Part shown: positions 27,929-37,561 of the stretch, piece by piece
Numbering within the stretch: the stretch's first letter is position 1
How the letters are laid out: the number at the start of each line of letters is the position of its first letter
NCBI RefSeq assembly: GCF_042685745.1
Contig: NZ_JBHUNT010000001.1
Coordinates: 1,550,001 to 1,614,000 of the forward strand
Reading direction: 5' to 3'
DNA: 64,000 nt
DNA from: Prauserella_A oleivorans
GTDB taxonomy: Bacteria; Actinomycetota; Actinomycetes; Mycobacteriales; Pseudonocardiaceae
The notes under the pieces: generated by a model
The model's input: only the letters and a program-made list of their open reading frames with translations
Databases searched by the model: none
Told to the model about the DNA's origin: nothing
Translations under genes and position numbers: made by a program

Positions 27929-28887
27929 TTCAGGCTGGCGCCGATCTCGTCGACCATCGCCTCCAGCGAGCTCAGACCGTTCGACGCGAGGTACCAGGTG
28001 GCCGGGTCGAGGTAGACGATCTTGCCGTTCTTGGCCGCGTTGGTGCCGTTGACGAGCTGGTTGTCGAGCAGCTGCCGGGCGGCCTGGCCCTGTTCGCCGA
28101 TGGCCGAGTCGCGGTCGATCACGTAGAGCACGTCGGGGTTGGCGTCCGCGATGAACTCGGCGGAGATGGCGTCACCGTGCGTCTCGGCGGAGAGGTTCGG
28201 CACGGCGGGCTGCACACCCAGGGCGTCGTAGACGATGCCGAACCGCGAGCCGGGGCCGTAGGCGCTCATCTTCCCGCCGGTGGTGAGCACGACCAGTCCG
28301 CGCTTGCCCGTCGCGGGCTGGGCCGCGGCGACCTCGGCGGCCTTGGTGGTCAGCGCGTCGAGGCGCTGCCGGGCCTGCGACTGCTTGCCGAACAGCTTGC
28401 CGAGCGTGACCACACGTTCCTTGGCGCTGTCGAGGAATCGCTCGCTGTCGACCGTCAAATCGACGGTCGTGGCGATCTTGGACAGCTCGCCGTAGGCGGG
28501 TGCGGAGCGGCCCGCCACCAGGATCAGGTCGGGTGCGAGCTCGTTGACCTGCTCGTAGTCGGGTTCCTTGAGGCTGCCGACCTTGGTGTACTCGTCGCCG
28601 GCGTACTTGGTCAGGTTCTTCGGCATCGACGCTACCTCCGGCACGCCCACGACACCGTCCACCCCGAGGTCGTCGAGCGTGGTCAGCACACCGAGGTCGA
28701 AGACGACGATCTTCTCGGGGATGCCCTCGATGGTCGCCGTGCCTTGCGCGTGCTGGACGGTCACGGTCGGGCCCGGCCCTTCGCTGGTCTGGCTGTCGGC
28801 CGCGCCGCTGCAGGCGCTCAGCGCCAGCAGCAAGCCACCCGCACCGAGCGCGGTCAGCCACCGTCTCCGCGTGCTTGCGTGTCGCAT
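27925..28887 (-). CDS. Iron-siderophore substrate-binding lipoprotein
   Basis: A 320-residue FepB/FhuD-type binding protein. The N-terminus RRRWLTALGAGGLLLALSAC is a lipoprotein signal with the lipobox Cys near residue 27. The mature part has the periplasmic-binding-protein-2 fold (IVVFDLGVLTTLDDLGVDG, LAPDLILVAGR). It is first in the operon, and an IdeR-like iron box lies about 32-50 bp upstream. Its siderophore ligand is unknown, and no siderophore biosynthesis gene is in view. Confidence 0.9.
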   Translation of the reverse strand: MRHASTRRRWLTALGAGGLLLALSACSGAADSQTSEGPGPTVTVQHAQGTATIEGIPEKIVVFDLGVLTTLDDLGVDGVVGVPEVASMPKNLTKYAGDEYTKVGSLKEPDYEQVNELAPDLILVAGRSAPAYGELSKIATTVDLTVDSERFLDSAKERVVTLGKLFGKQSQARQRLDALTTKAAEVAAAQPATGKRGLVVLTTGGKMSAYGPGSRFGIVYDALGVQPAVPNLSAETHGDAISAEFIADANPDVLYVIDRDSAIGEQGQAARQLLDNQLVNGTNAAKNGKIVYLDPATWYLASNGLSSLEAMVDEIGASLK

Positions 28888-28918
28888 CGTCTCTCCCGAC
28901 GAACATCTGCCTACGAGC

Positions 28919-28937
28919 AAAAGTGAGGCTAACCTAA
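28919..28937. promoter_or_regulatory. DtxR/IdeR-type iron box
   Basis: On the minus strand the site reads TTAGGTTAGCCTCACTTTT, matching the first half of the IdeR/DmdR consensus TTAGGTTAGGCTAACCTAA closely. It lies directly upstream of the siderophore operon and a few bases before the open frame of the divergent MarR gene, so iron repression of one or both directions is expected. Confidence 0.78.
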
Positions 28938-29025
28938 TCGAGTGATGCCCGGGAATCCAGAGGCAAACGGACAGCGTGGCGCAGATCGCCCGCCCGAGAT
29001 GACTCTGAGGCAGAAGGACCAGGGG

Positions 29026-29505
29026 GTGGGCCATACTGAGCCGATGGGCCAGCCAGGGGATGCCGACCTCGTGCACGAGCTCGTCAGCACGCTCGGCCCG
29101 TTCTCCCGCTTCCTGCGCCGGGTCGTCTCCGCGTCGTTCCCGGAACCGGCCATCAGCGGTGCGCAGGCCGACCTGCTGCGCACGGTGCAGCGGCGGCCGG
29201 GCATCGCCGTCAACGCCGCCGCCGAGTGGCTGCAGGTCGCGCCGAACACCGTCTCCACGTTGGCCGGAGCGCTCGAGGCCGAGGGCTATCTGGAGCGCCG
29301 CCGCAGCGACGACGACCGGCGCAGCATCGGGCTCCACCTCACCAGCCAGGCCGACGAGTTGCTCGAACGCTGGGGTGAGCACCGCGCCCGCATCGTCGCC
29401 GCCGCGCTGGCCGAGCTCGATCCGCTCGAACGGCACGTCCTGGTCGGTGCGCTGCCGGTGATACGCAAGCTACAGAAGACGCTGGAGGCGCAGGCGTCCC
29501 GCTGA
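29026..29505 (+). CDS. MarR-family transcriptional regulator
   Basis: A winged-helix regulator of about 159 residues (ISGAQADLLRTVQRRPGIAV, NAAAEWLQVAPNTVSTLAGA, wing SDDDRRSIGLHLT). The start is uncertain: I chose a GTG seven bases after AAGGA. An upstream ATG, and a GTG nearly touching the iron box, are also in frame. Divergent from the siderophore importer, which it may control together with the iron repressor. Confidence 0.82.
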   Translation: MGHTEPMGQPGDADLVHELVSTLGPFSRFLRRVVSASFPEPAISGAQADLLRTVQRRPGIAVNAAAEWLQVAPNTVSTLAGALEAEGYLERRRSDDDRRSIGLHLTSQADELLERWGEHRARIVAAALAELDPLERHVLVGALPVIRKLQKTLEAQASR

Positions 29506-29526
29506 CGCCGGGCCCACAGTGGACGG

Positions 29527-30504
29527 TCAGCGCGTGTAGACGCCCGTGGGTTCGGCGTGGTAGCCCTTCGCGCCGACAGCCTGGGCCAGCGGGCTGCGTG
29601 GGGCTCCGCCCGCGCGCACCAGTTCCGCCACGGCGCGGAAGTCGTACCGTGGTCGCCAGCCGAGCACCCGGCGAGCCCGGTCGTTGACGTACACGCGGTC
29701 CAGCGAGGGCAGCATCCGCCAGCCCCAGCGCTCGTAGTCGGCGGCGATGTCCGGGAACAGCCTGCCGAACACCGCGGGTGCGTCGACGGCCAGCTCGCCC
29801 AGATCGTCCGGCGTGAACGGGGTGGTCGCGCTGATGACGAACCGGTCGAAGCCGAGTTCCGGCGCGCGCCGTGCCGCGAGCAGATGCGCGTCCACGACGT
29901 CGGCGAGGTCCACGCGGCGATACAGGAACTCGTTGACCTTGAGGTTCGTGTCGTGGTAGCCGGCCCGGACGTCGTCGCGGTCGTCCGGCTCCGGGAAGAA
30001 CCGCGAGGTGCGCAGCACCACCACCGGCAACCGCAGGTCACGGGCGGCGAGCTCGCACAGGTCCTCGGCGGCGATCTTGGTGGCGCCGTAGATGTTGCGC
30101 ACGACCGGCCGTACGTCCTCGGTGATCCAGGCGGCAGGCTCGCCGGGCGCCGGGGTGAGCGCGCGGCCGAACGCGCTCGTGCTGCTGGTGAACACCACGC
30201 TCTCGACCCCGGCCGCCGCGGCCTCCTCGAGCACGGCCAGCGTGCCCGTGACGTTGGTGTCCACGAAGTCCTGCCTGGCGTGGGAGATCACGTGTGGCTT
30301 GTGCAGCGTCGCCGCGTGCAGGACGCGCGTAACGCCGTCGAGGGCGCGGCGCACGGTGTCCCGGTCGGTGACGGAGCCGGTGACGGTGGTGAACGGCGCG
30401 TCCAGGACGTCGAGGCCGACGACGTCCTCGCCCCGTTCGCGCAGCGTGCGCACGAGCGCCTCGCCGAGGTGTCCCGAGCTTCCGGTGACCAGGTATCTCT
30501 CCAC
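29527..30504 (-). CDS. NAD-dependent epimerase/dehydratase (extended SDR)
   Basis: A 325-residue extended short-chain dehydrogenase. NAD-binding motif VTGSSGHLGEAL, acidic residue in GLDVLD, Thr/Ser of the active site in VFTSSTSAFG, and catalytic YGATK. The C-terminal part carries WGWRMLPSLDRVY and LGWRPRYDF, as in nucleotide-sugar epimerases. The exact substrate is not evident. Starts at a GTG. Divergent from groEL across the CIRCE elements. Confidence 0.85.
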   Translation of the reverse strand: MERYLVTGSSGHLGEALVRTLRERGEDVVGLDVLDAPFTTVTGSVTDRDTVRRALDGVTRVLHAATLHKPHVISHARQDFVDTNVTGTLAVLEEAAAAGVESVVFTSSTSAFGRALTPAPGEPAAWITEDVRPVVRNIYGATKIAAEDLCELAARDLRLPVVVLRTSRFFPEPDDRDDVRAGYHDTNLKVNEFLYRRVDLADVVDAHLLAARRAPELGFDRFVISATTPFTPDDLGELAVDAPAVFGRLFPDIAADYERWGWRMLPSLDRVYVNDRARRVLGWRPRYDFRAVAELVRAGGAPRSPLAQAVGAKGYHAEPTGVYTR

Positions 30505-30575
30505 GACCGTGATCGAAGCAACGCGGGCAGCCCGTGAGCAACCCGGTTTGCGGCGCCGGGCGAGGGGACCCCTTC

Positions 30576-30602
30576 CTTGCACTCTCCCCGCGAGAGTGCT
30601 AA
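30576..30602. promoter_or_regulatory. CIRCE element 1 (HrcA operator)
   Basis: CTTGCACTC, nine bases, GAGTGCTAA. Eight of nine right-arm positions and six central left-arm positions fit the CIRCE consensus TTAGCACTC-N9-GAGTGCTAA. It is the first of two tandem copies upstream of groEL. Confidence 0.8.
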
Positions 30603-30610
30603 ACACGGAA

Positions 30611-30637
30611 TTGGCACTCGGCACCGTCGAGTGCTAG
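30611..30637. promoter_or_regulatory. CIRCE element 2 (HrcA operator)
   Basis: TTGGCACTC, nine bases, GAGTGCTAG, one or two mismatches from consensus. It starts eight bases after element 1, so two HrcA dimers could bind side by side and control groEL heat induction. Confidence 0.88.
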
Positions 30638-30768
30638 GCGATAGGCCGACAGCCGTCGCCTGAAGGTCGGGACGGTGAGGCCACGTTCGGGACAGCCCGA
30701 ACTGGTCGTCCGTCGCGGGCACCGAGCCTGGCCGAGGACGTGTCCGATTACCGGAGGACCACACCGCA

Positions 30769-32397
<1,629 letters not shown>

Positions 32398-32413
32398 GTC
32401 CGGCTTCCTGACC

Positions 32414-32450
32414 AAAAATCCCCGAGGGCATCCCGCCCTCGGGGATTTTT
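32414..32450 (+). terminator. Strong intrinsic terminator after groEL
   Basis: A perfect 16-bp stem (AAAAATCCCCGAGGGC and its complement) with a five-base loop and a terminal T-run, 16 bp after the groEL stop. The A-run on the other arm makes it usable in both directions. Confidence 0.95.
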
Positions 32451-32573
32451 GTGCTTGCTTGGCGGTGCGGATGGGAGAACCTGAGTGCTTCCCTCGCTCC
32501 GGAATCGTCTCCTCATGAATGTCCAATTCACCACGTCGACGCTGTCCTCGCGAGGAAAGCACTCAGAACCTCC

Positions 32574-32631
32574 GGCGGTGCCGGTTGCTCGGGTTGGCGG
32601 TGCCGGTTGCTCGGGTTGGCGGTGCCGGTTG
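32574..32631. repeat. 22-bp tandem repeat, about 2.6 copies
   Basis: Two identical 22-bp units beginning GGCGGTGCCGGTTGCTCGGG and a 14-bp partial third. It lies between the groEL terminator and the pspC gene. No gene is visible in the roughly 250 bp from the terminator to pspC. Confidence 0.9.
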
Positions 32632-32699
32632 GCAGCCGGGGTTATGACTTTGGCGCGGTGCCGGTTCTGGGGGATGCGGCGTCGTTCCACCTCGATCCG

Positions 32700-32903
32700 C
32701 TACTCCTCCTCCGGCATGAGGAGCCAGCAGGCGGCGTAGAGCAGCACCGGCGCGCCGAGTCCGAAGATCGCCGAGGCCACGAAACCGATCCGCACGATGG
32801 CGGCGTCCACGCCGAGCAGCTCGGCCCACCCGCCGCAGACTCCGGCCAACATGCGGTCGGACCTGCTGCGGCGGAGCTTCCTGGTCGTCACGTTGTTCGT
32901 CAT
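32700..32903 (-). CDS. PspC-domain small membrane protein
   Basis: A 67-residue protein with the PspC core LRRSRSDRMLAGVCGGWAEL and one hydrophobic helix (VRIGFVASAIFGLGAPVLLY) ending LLMPEEE. Such proteins are linked to envelope stress. The start MTNNV was chosen; 21 further codons are open upstream. Divergent from the hydroxylase gene by 111 bp. Confidence 0.88.
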   Translation of the reverse strand: MTNNVTTRKLRRSRSDRMLAGVCGGWAELLGVDAAIVRIGFVASAIFGLGAPVLLYAACWLLMPEEE

Positions 32904-33014
32904 GCGTCCATGCTCGGCCGTCCAGGGGACGCGGACATCAGGGAACGACCCGGAACGTTCCCCCATCCGCCGCCCCTGAGCCGCGAACCCTGGGCATGAT
33001 CGCGCCGGGCCGTT

Positions 33015-35405
33015 ATGGTCGAGATCATGCCCGGATCAGTGCTCGGAACCGAGGTGCGGCGGGTCGAAGACCCCGAGCTCCTGCGCGGAGAAACCACCTA
33101 CGTCGACAACCTTCCGATCGAGGGCGTGCTGCACCTCGCCTTCGTACGCTCCCCGTTCGCCCATGCCGAGATCACCGGCATCGACGTGAGCGAGGCCGAG
33201 AAGGCGGACGGCGTGGTCGCCGTGTACACCGGCGCGGACCTCGATCTGCCGTCGGTCCGTCAGTTCATGACGGTGAACGCGGACTGCGTGCGCAAGGCGC
33301 TGGCACAGGGCCGCGTGCGGTTCGTGGGCGATCCCGTGGCGGTGATCGTGGCGGAGACGGCGACGGCCGCCGCCGACGCCGTGGAGCTCGTGGACGTGGA
33401 CTACGAGCCGCTGCCCGCCGTGGTCGACCCCGAGCAGGCGCTGGAACCCGACGCACCGCTGCAGTTCCCCGAGCTCGGCACCAACATCGCCGCGGGCGAG
33501 CGGGACGCGGTCGGCTCGGAGATCCTCGCCGACGCCGACGTGGTGGTGCGCGCGCGGATCGAGAACCAGCGGGTGGCGGTGGTCCCGATGGAGGGCAACG
33601 CCATCGCCGTGGTGCCCGGCGGCGAGGACGCCGACTACGAACTCACCATCCACGTCTCGACCCAGAATCCGCACGCCTTGTGGCTCACCGCCGCGAAGCA
33701 GTTCGGACTGGACCGCGAGCGCATCCGAGTCGTGACTCCGCATGTCGGCGGCGCATTCGGCGGTAAGTTCGGCCTGATCGCGGAGCACGTGGTGGCGGTC
33801 GGTGTCGCGCGCCGGCTGGAACGCCCGGTGAAATGGACCGAGTCGCGATCGGAGAACCTCCAGTCGATGCCCCAGAGCCGGGCGCAGGTGCAGTACGCCG
33901 AGCTCGGCCTGAAATCGGACGGCACAATCACCGGCCTGCACTGCCGGGTGCTCGGCGACTGCGGTGCCTACGCCGGGTTCGGCGGTGGCTTCGCGCTCGG
34001 CCCGACGCGCACGATGGCCCAGGGCGTCTACCGCATCCCGAAGATCAGCTTCGCCGCCATCGCGGCGCTCACCAACACCACGCCCACCGGTGCGTTCCGG
34101 GGCGCGGGCAGGCCCGAGGCCGCGGCCATGCTGGAACGGATGATCGACCTGGCGGCCGCCGAACTCGACATGGACCCGGTGGAGCTGCGCCGCCGCAACT
34201 TCCTGCAGCCGGACGAGTTCCCGTACACCACCGTTGTCGGCGCCAGCTACGACTCCGGCGACTACGACCTGCCGCTGCGGGAGGCGCTGCGGCTCGCCGA
34301 CTACGACGAGTTGCGGGCCGAACAGGCGCGGCGGATCGAGGCGGGCGACCCGGTGCTGCTCGGCATCGGCGTGAGCACCTACGTCGAGATCACCGGTGGC
34401 GGTGGCGGCGGCGAGTACGCGTCGGTGGAGATGAGCCCCGAGGGCCGGGCGACGATCAAGGTCGGCACGTCGGGGCACGGCCAGGGCCACCCGACGTCGT
34501 TCTCGATGCTGGTGGCCGACGCGCTCGGCATCCCGATCGAATCGGTGGACTTCGTGCAGTCGGACACCGCGCAGGTCCCGCGAGGCGGCGGCACGGGTGG
34601 TTCGCGGTCGCTGCAGGTGGGCGGCAGTGCCGTGCGGCAGGCCAGTGAACTGCTGGTGCAACGGGCGAAGGAGCTGGCGGCGTCGAAGCTGGAGGCGGCC
34701 GTCGAGGACATCGAGCTCACCGAGGACGGACGGCTCGGCGTGATCGGCGTGCCGAGCGCGAGCCTGAGCTGGGCGGAGCTCGCCGCGGCCGCCGCCGAGG
34801 ACGGCGAGCGACTCGCGGTCGACACCGACTTCACGCCGGGCGGGCCGACGTTCCCCTTCGGTGCGCACGTGTCGGTCGTCGAGGTGGACACCGAGACCGG
34901 GCACGTGCGGCCGGTCCGGCACATCGCCGTCGATGACTGCGGGCGCGTGCTCAATCCGCTGCTCGTACGCGGTCAGCAGCACGGTGGTGCGGTCCAGGGG
35001 ATTTCGCAGGCACTGTGGGAGCACTTCGTCTACGACGAGGACGGCAACCCGGTGACCGGCACCCTCGCCGACTACCTCGTGCCCACGGCCGTCGAGGTGC
35101 CGATGCTGGAGGTCGCGAACACCGAGACCGAGACGCCGCGAAACCCGCTGGGCGCGAAGGGCATCGGCGAGTCGGCGACGATCGGTTCGACGCCTGCAGT
35201 CCAGAACGCCGTGATCGACGCCGTGAAGCACCTCGGCGTCCGGCACATCGACATCCCGCTCACGCCGCAGCGGGTGTGGCGCGCGATCCAGCAGGCCCGG
35301 GCAGGCGAACCGGCTCAGCCGTGGCGGGAACCGCCGTCGGCGTTCGACACACTGCCCATCCGGCCCGAGGGACCGAACCCGCACGCCGAGGAGGCAGCGG
35401 TCTAG
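33015..35405 (+). CDS. Molybdenum hydroxylase large subunit (xanthine dehydrogenase/CoxL family), orphan
   Basis: A 796-residue molybdopterin-binding subunit. The N-terminal a/b hammerhead domain (ELLRGETTYVDNLPIEGVLH) precedes the cofactor-binding domain with THE loops HVGGAFGGKFG, PTGAFRGAGRPEA and the catalytic-Glu motif GAKGIGESATIG. The AFRGAGR loop resembles form II (AYRGAGR), not the Cys-containing AYXCSFR of true CO dehydrogenases. Genes for the FAD (CoxM) and 2Fe-2S (CoxS) partners are absent on both sides. A second ATG four codons in is possible. The substrate is unknown. Confidence 0.88.
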   Translation: MVEIMPGSVLGTEVRRVEDPELLRGETTYVDNLPIEGVLHLAFVRSPFAHAEITGIDVSEAEKADGVVAVYTGADLDLPSVRQFMTVNADCVRKALAQGRVRFVGDPVAVIVAETATAAADAVELVDVDYEPLPAVVDPEQALEPDAPLQFPELGTNIAAGERDAVGSEILADADVVVRARIENQRVAVVPMEGNAIAVVPGGEDADYELTIHVSTQNPHALWLTAAKQFGLDRERIRVVTPHVGGAFGGKFGLIAEHVVAVGVARRLERPVKWTESRSENLQSMPQSRAQVQYAELGLKSDGTITGLHCRVLGDCGAYAGFGGGFALGPTRTMAQGVYRIPKISFAAIAALTNTTPTGAFRGAGRPEAAAMLERMIDLAAAELDMDPVELRRRNFLQPDEFPYTTVVGASYDSGDYDLPLREALRLADYDELRAEQARRIEAGDPVLLGIGVSTYVEITGGGGGGEYASVEMSPEGRATIKVGTSGHGQGHPTSFSMLVADALGIPIESVDFVQSDTAQVPRGGGTGGSRSLQVGGSAVRQASELLVQRAKELAASKLEAAVEDIELTEDGRLGVIGVPSASLSWAELAAAAAEDGERLAVDTDFTPGGPTFPFGAHVSVVEVDTETGHVRPVRHIAVDDCGRVLNPLLVRGQQHGGAVQGISQALWEHFVYDEDGNPVTGTLADYLVPTAVEVPMLEVANTETETPRNPLGAKGIGESATIGSTPAVQNAVIDAVKHLGVRHIDIPLTPQRVWRAIQQARAGEPAQPWREPPSAFDTLPIRPEGPNPHAEEAAV

Positions 35406-35764
35406 CCCTGCCGGTCCGTCGTCAGGACTGCGCCGGTGCGCTGCCGGCAGCGGCGTGCCGATGCGCCGCCGGAAGCGGGCCGGTCCTCGGCTGGCAGCGG
35501 TAAGCCGCGTGCCGTTCTTCCGTCGAGAGTGTGCCGGTCCTCCGCCTGCAGCCTGCCGGCCCGTCGGGGCGCGGAGCGCCCGCCACGGAGGCTCCTGAGG
35601 TCGGCCGCAGTCGGCGTCGGTGGTTTGCCAGGGTGCCGCCTCGCCCGCTGCGGCGAGGCTTCCTGCTCACCCCTGGCCACCTCGCCCGCCGGGCTCAGGC
35701 GGCCGCTGTGGGGTTGACGGCGTCGGCGGCTCGGCGGCTCGGCGGGTCGTGGTGCCCGACGGGC
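35406..35764. other. Intergenic region without a recognisable gene
   Basis: About 360 bp of very GC-rich sequence between the hydroxylase stop and the convergent menC stop. Open frames here are short and arginine-rich in all directions. I see no terminator or repeat of note. Confidence 0.5.
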
Positions 35765-36718
35765 TCAGGCGGGCGTGGCGAGGGCTCGCACGCGGGCCAG
35801 CCGATCGAGCCACCACGCGCGCGTGGGGCCGTCCGCGGTCACGTCCGCGGCACGCTCCGGTTCCGGTGCCCGGCGCGGCACGGGCAGGAAACCGTCCACA
35901 GGGCACAGTGAATTGCCGGTGACGTCCCCTCCCAGCAGCGATCGCGTGCCCAGCCCGCAGGCGAAGTCCAGCGAGGGCAACGCCCCGGCGAGCGCCACCC
36001 CCGCGGCCAGGCCGACGCTGCTCTCCACCGCCGACGACACCACGCACGGCAACCCGCAGGCCTCCGCGACCTCCAGCGCTCGCCGGACCCCGCCCAACGG
36101 CGCGACCTTCAGCACGGCGACATCAGCGGCCCCGGCCACGGCGACGCGAAGCGGATCCTCGGCGCGCCGGATCGACTCGTCCGCGGCGATCCGCACGTCG
36201 ACCTTCCGCCGCACCCGCGCGAGCTCGTCCACCGACTCGCACGGCTGCTCGACGTACTCCAGGCCCGAGGCCGCGCGGTCCAGCTCGGCGATCGCGGCGA
36301 CCGCCGTGTCGACGTCCCATGCCGCGTTCGCATCGACGCGGATCGCGCCGTGCGGGCCGAGCGCGTCCCGCACGGCCTCGACCCGGGCACAATCGTCCAC
36401 AAGAGACGATCGGGGGTCGGCCACCTTGACCTTGGCCGTCCGGCATCCGGATTCGGCGACGAGCTCGTGGGCCCGCTCGGGCGAGACGACCGGAACCGTC
36501 GTGTTGACCTCCACGCTGTCGCGGACCGGAGCAGGCCAGCCGTCCCGGCTCGCTTCGACCGCGGCCGCGAGCCACGGCACGCATTCCGCGACGTCGTAGT
36601 CGCGGAACGGGCAGAACTCGCCCCAGCCCGCCGGGCCGTGCAGCAGCACTCCCTCGCGGACCGTGATGCCACGGAATCGGTTGCGTAGCGGAATCGCGTA
36701 TACGTGGTGGTCGATCAC
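35765..36718 (-). CDS. menC: o-Succinylbenzoate synthase MenC
   Basis: A 317-residue enolase-superfamily enzyme of menaquinone synthesis. The catalytic Lys pair is in TAKVKVADP. Metal ligands are in RVDANAAWD, EYVEQPCES and IAADESIR, and the second-half Lys is in VLKVAPLGG. It uses a GTG start. No other men gene is nearby. Enolase-fold racemases are related, but the length and the FCPFRDY N-terminal segment favour MenC. Confidence 0.88.
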   Translation of the reverse strand: MIDHHVYAIPLRNRFRGITVREGVLLHGPAGWGEFCPFRDYDVAECVPWLAAAVEASRDGWPAPVRDSVEVNTTVPVVSPERAHELVAESGCRTAKVKVADPRSSLVDDCARVEAVRDALGPHGAIRVDANAAWDVDTAVAAIAELDRAASGLEYVEQPCESVDELARVRRKVDVRIAADESIRRAEDPLRVAVAGAADVAVLKVAPLGGVRRALEVAEACGLPCVVSSAVESSVGLAAGVALAGALPSLDFACGLGTRSLLGGDVTGNSLCPVDGFLPVPRRAPEPERAADVTADGPTRAWWLDRLARVRALATPA

Positions 36719-36813
36719 ACCCCCATTGTCGGCCCCTGACCGGGCGAGACGTGTTTCGGTGCCGTGCTCGGCCGGGTAGTCGCAGAACGGACCGACAGAG
36801 AGGAGTGATGAAC

Positions 36814-37386
36814 GTGGCTGACACGCTCAGCGGCCGTCGCGTCGCCTTCATGGTGGCACCGGAAGGGACCGAGCAGGTCGAGCTCACCGAACCGTGGAAG
36901 GCGGTGAAGGAGGCCGGTGGCCAGCCCGAACTGATCTCCTTCAAATCCGGGGAGATCCAGGCTTTCAACCACCTGGACAAGGCCGACACCTTCCCGGTGG
37001 ACAAGGTGGTCACCGACGCGTCGGTGGATGACTACGACGGGCTGGTGCTGCCAGGTGGCGTCGCCAACCCGGACCTCCTGCGGACGGACAGCAACTCGGT
37101 GCGCTTCATCGGCGAGTTCTTCTCGAAGCGCAAGCCGGTCGCCGTGATCTGCCACGGCCCGTGGACGCTCATCGAGGCGGACGTCGTTCGTGGCCGCCGG
37201 ATGACGTCGTGGCCGAGCCTGCAGACCGACCTGCGCAACGCCGGCGCCGAGTGGGTCGACGAGGAGGTCGTGGTCGACGAGGGCCTCGTCTCCAGCCGCA
37301 AGCCCGACGACCTGCCGGCGTTCTGCTCCAAGCTCGTGGAGGAGATCGCGGAAGGTGCCCACGCGGGCCAGGCCAAGAGCGCCTGA
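36814..37386 (+). CDS. DJ-1/PfpI family protein
   Basis: A 190-residue flavodoxin-like protein (type 1 glutamine amidotransferase fold) with the nucleophile elbow AVICHGPWTLIEAD (Cys near residue 112) and the family Glu near the start. Members act as proteases or glyoxalase/deglycase-like stress enzymes. GAGAGGAG is 8 nt before a GTG, which I prefer as start; an ATG two codons earlier leaves only a 2-nt spacer. Confidence 0.88.
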   Translation: MADTLSGRRVAFMVAPEGTEQVELTEPWKAVKEAGGQPELISFKSGEIQAFNHLDKADTFPVDKVVTDASVDDYDGLVLPGGVANPDLLRTDSNSVRFIGEFFSKRKPVAVICHGPWTLIEADVVRGRRMTSWPSLQTDLRNAGAEWVDEEVVVDEGLVSSRKPDDLPAFCSKLVEEIAEGAHAGQAKSA

Positions 37387-37500
37387 ACCGCAGCCGCCAC
37401 GACCGGCCTGCCCAGCCTGCGGCGCCGGGCACCGCGACTCGGCCGCCGGCTCGCGGGCCGGACGGCGGTAGTGGGCTGCGCCCATGACTCGCGACATCGA

Positions 37501-37561
37501 CATTGCCCGGGGTGCCCTACCCGGCCTGTGACATTGCCCGGGTGCCCTACCCGGCCTGTGA
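37501..37561. repeat. Direct repeat copying the DUF72 gene 3' end
   Basis: Two nearly identical units of 31 and 30 bp (CATTGCCCGGG then GTGCCCTACCCGGCCTGTGA) in tandem. The second unit contains the last codons and TAG stop of the DUF72 gene; the first is an untranslated copy just beyond it. Confidence 0.93.

Noticed and set aside
33036..35384. 782-codon frame antisense to the molybdenum hydroxylase
   Set aside because: His/Arg-rich composition and no motif; the plus-strand gene is clear.
33015..35405. Aerobic carbon monoxide dehydrogenase (form I CoxL)
   Set aside because: The active-site loop lacks the Cys-containing AYXCSFR motif and partner subunits are missing.
37501..37561. CRISPR-like or insertion-sequence repeat
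   Set aside because: Only two abutting copies without spacers, terminal inverted repeats or transposase.
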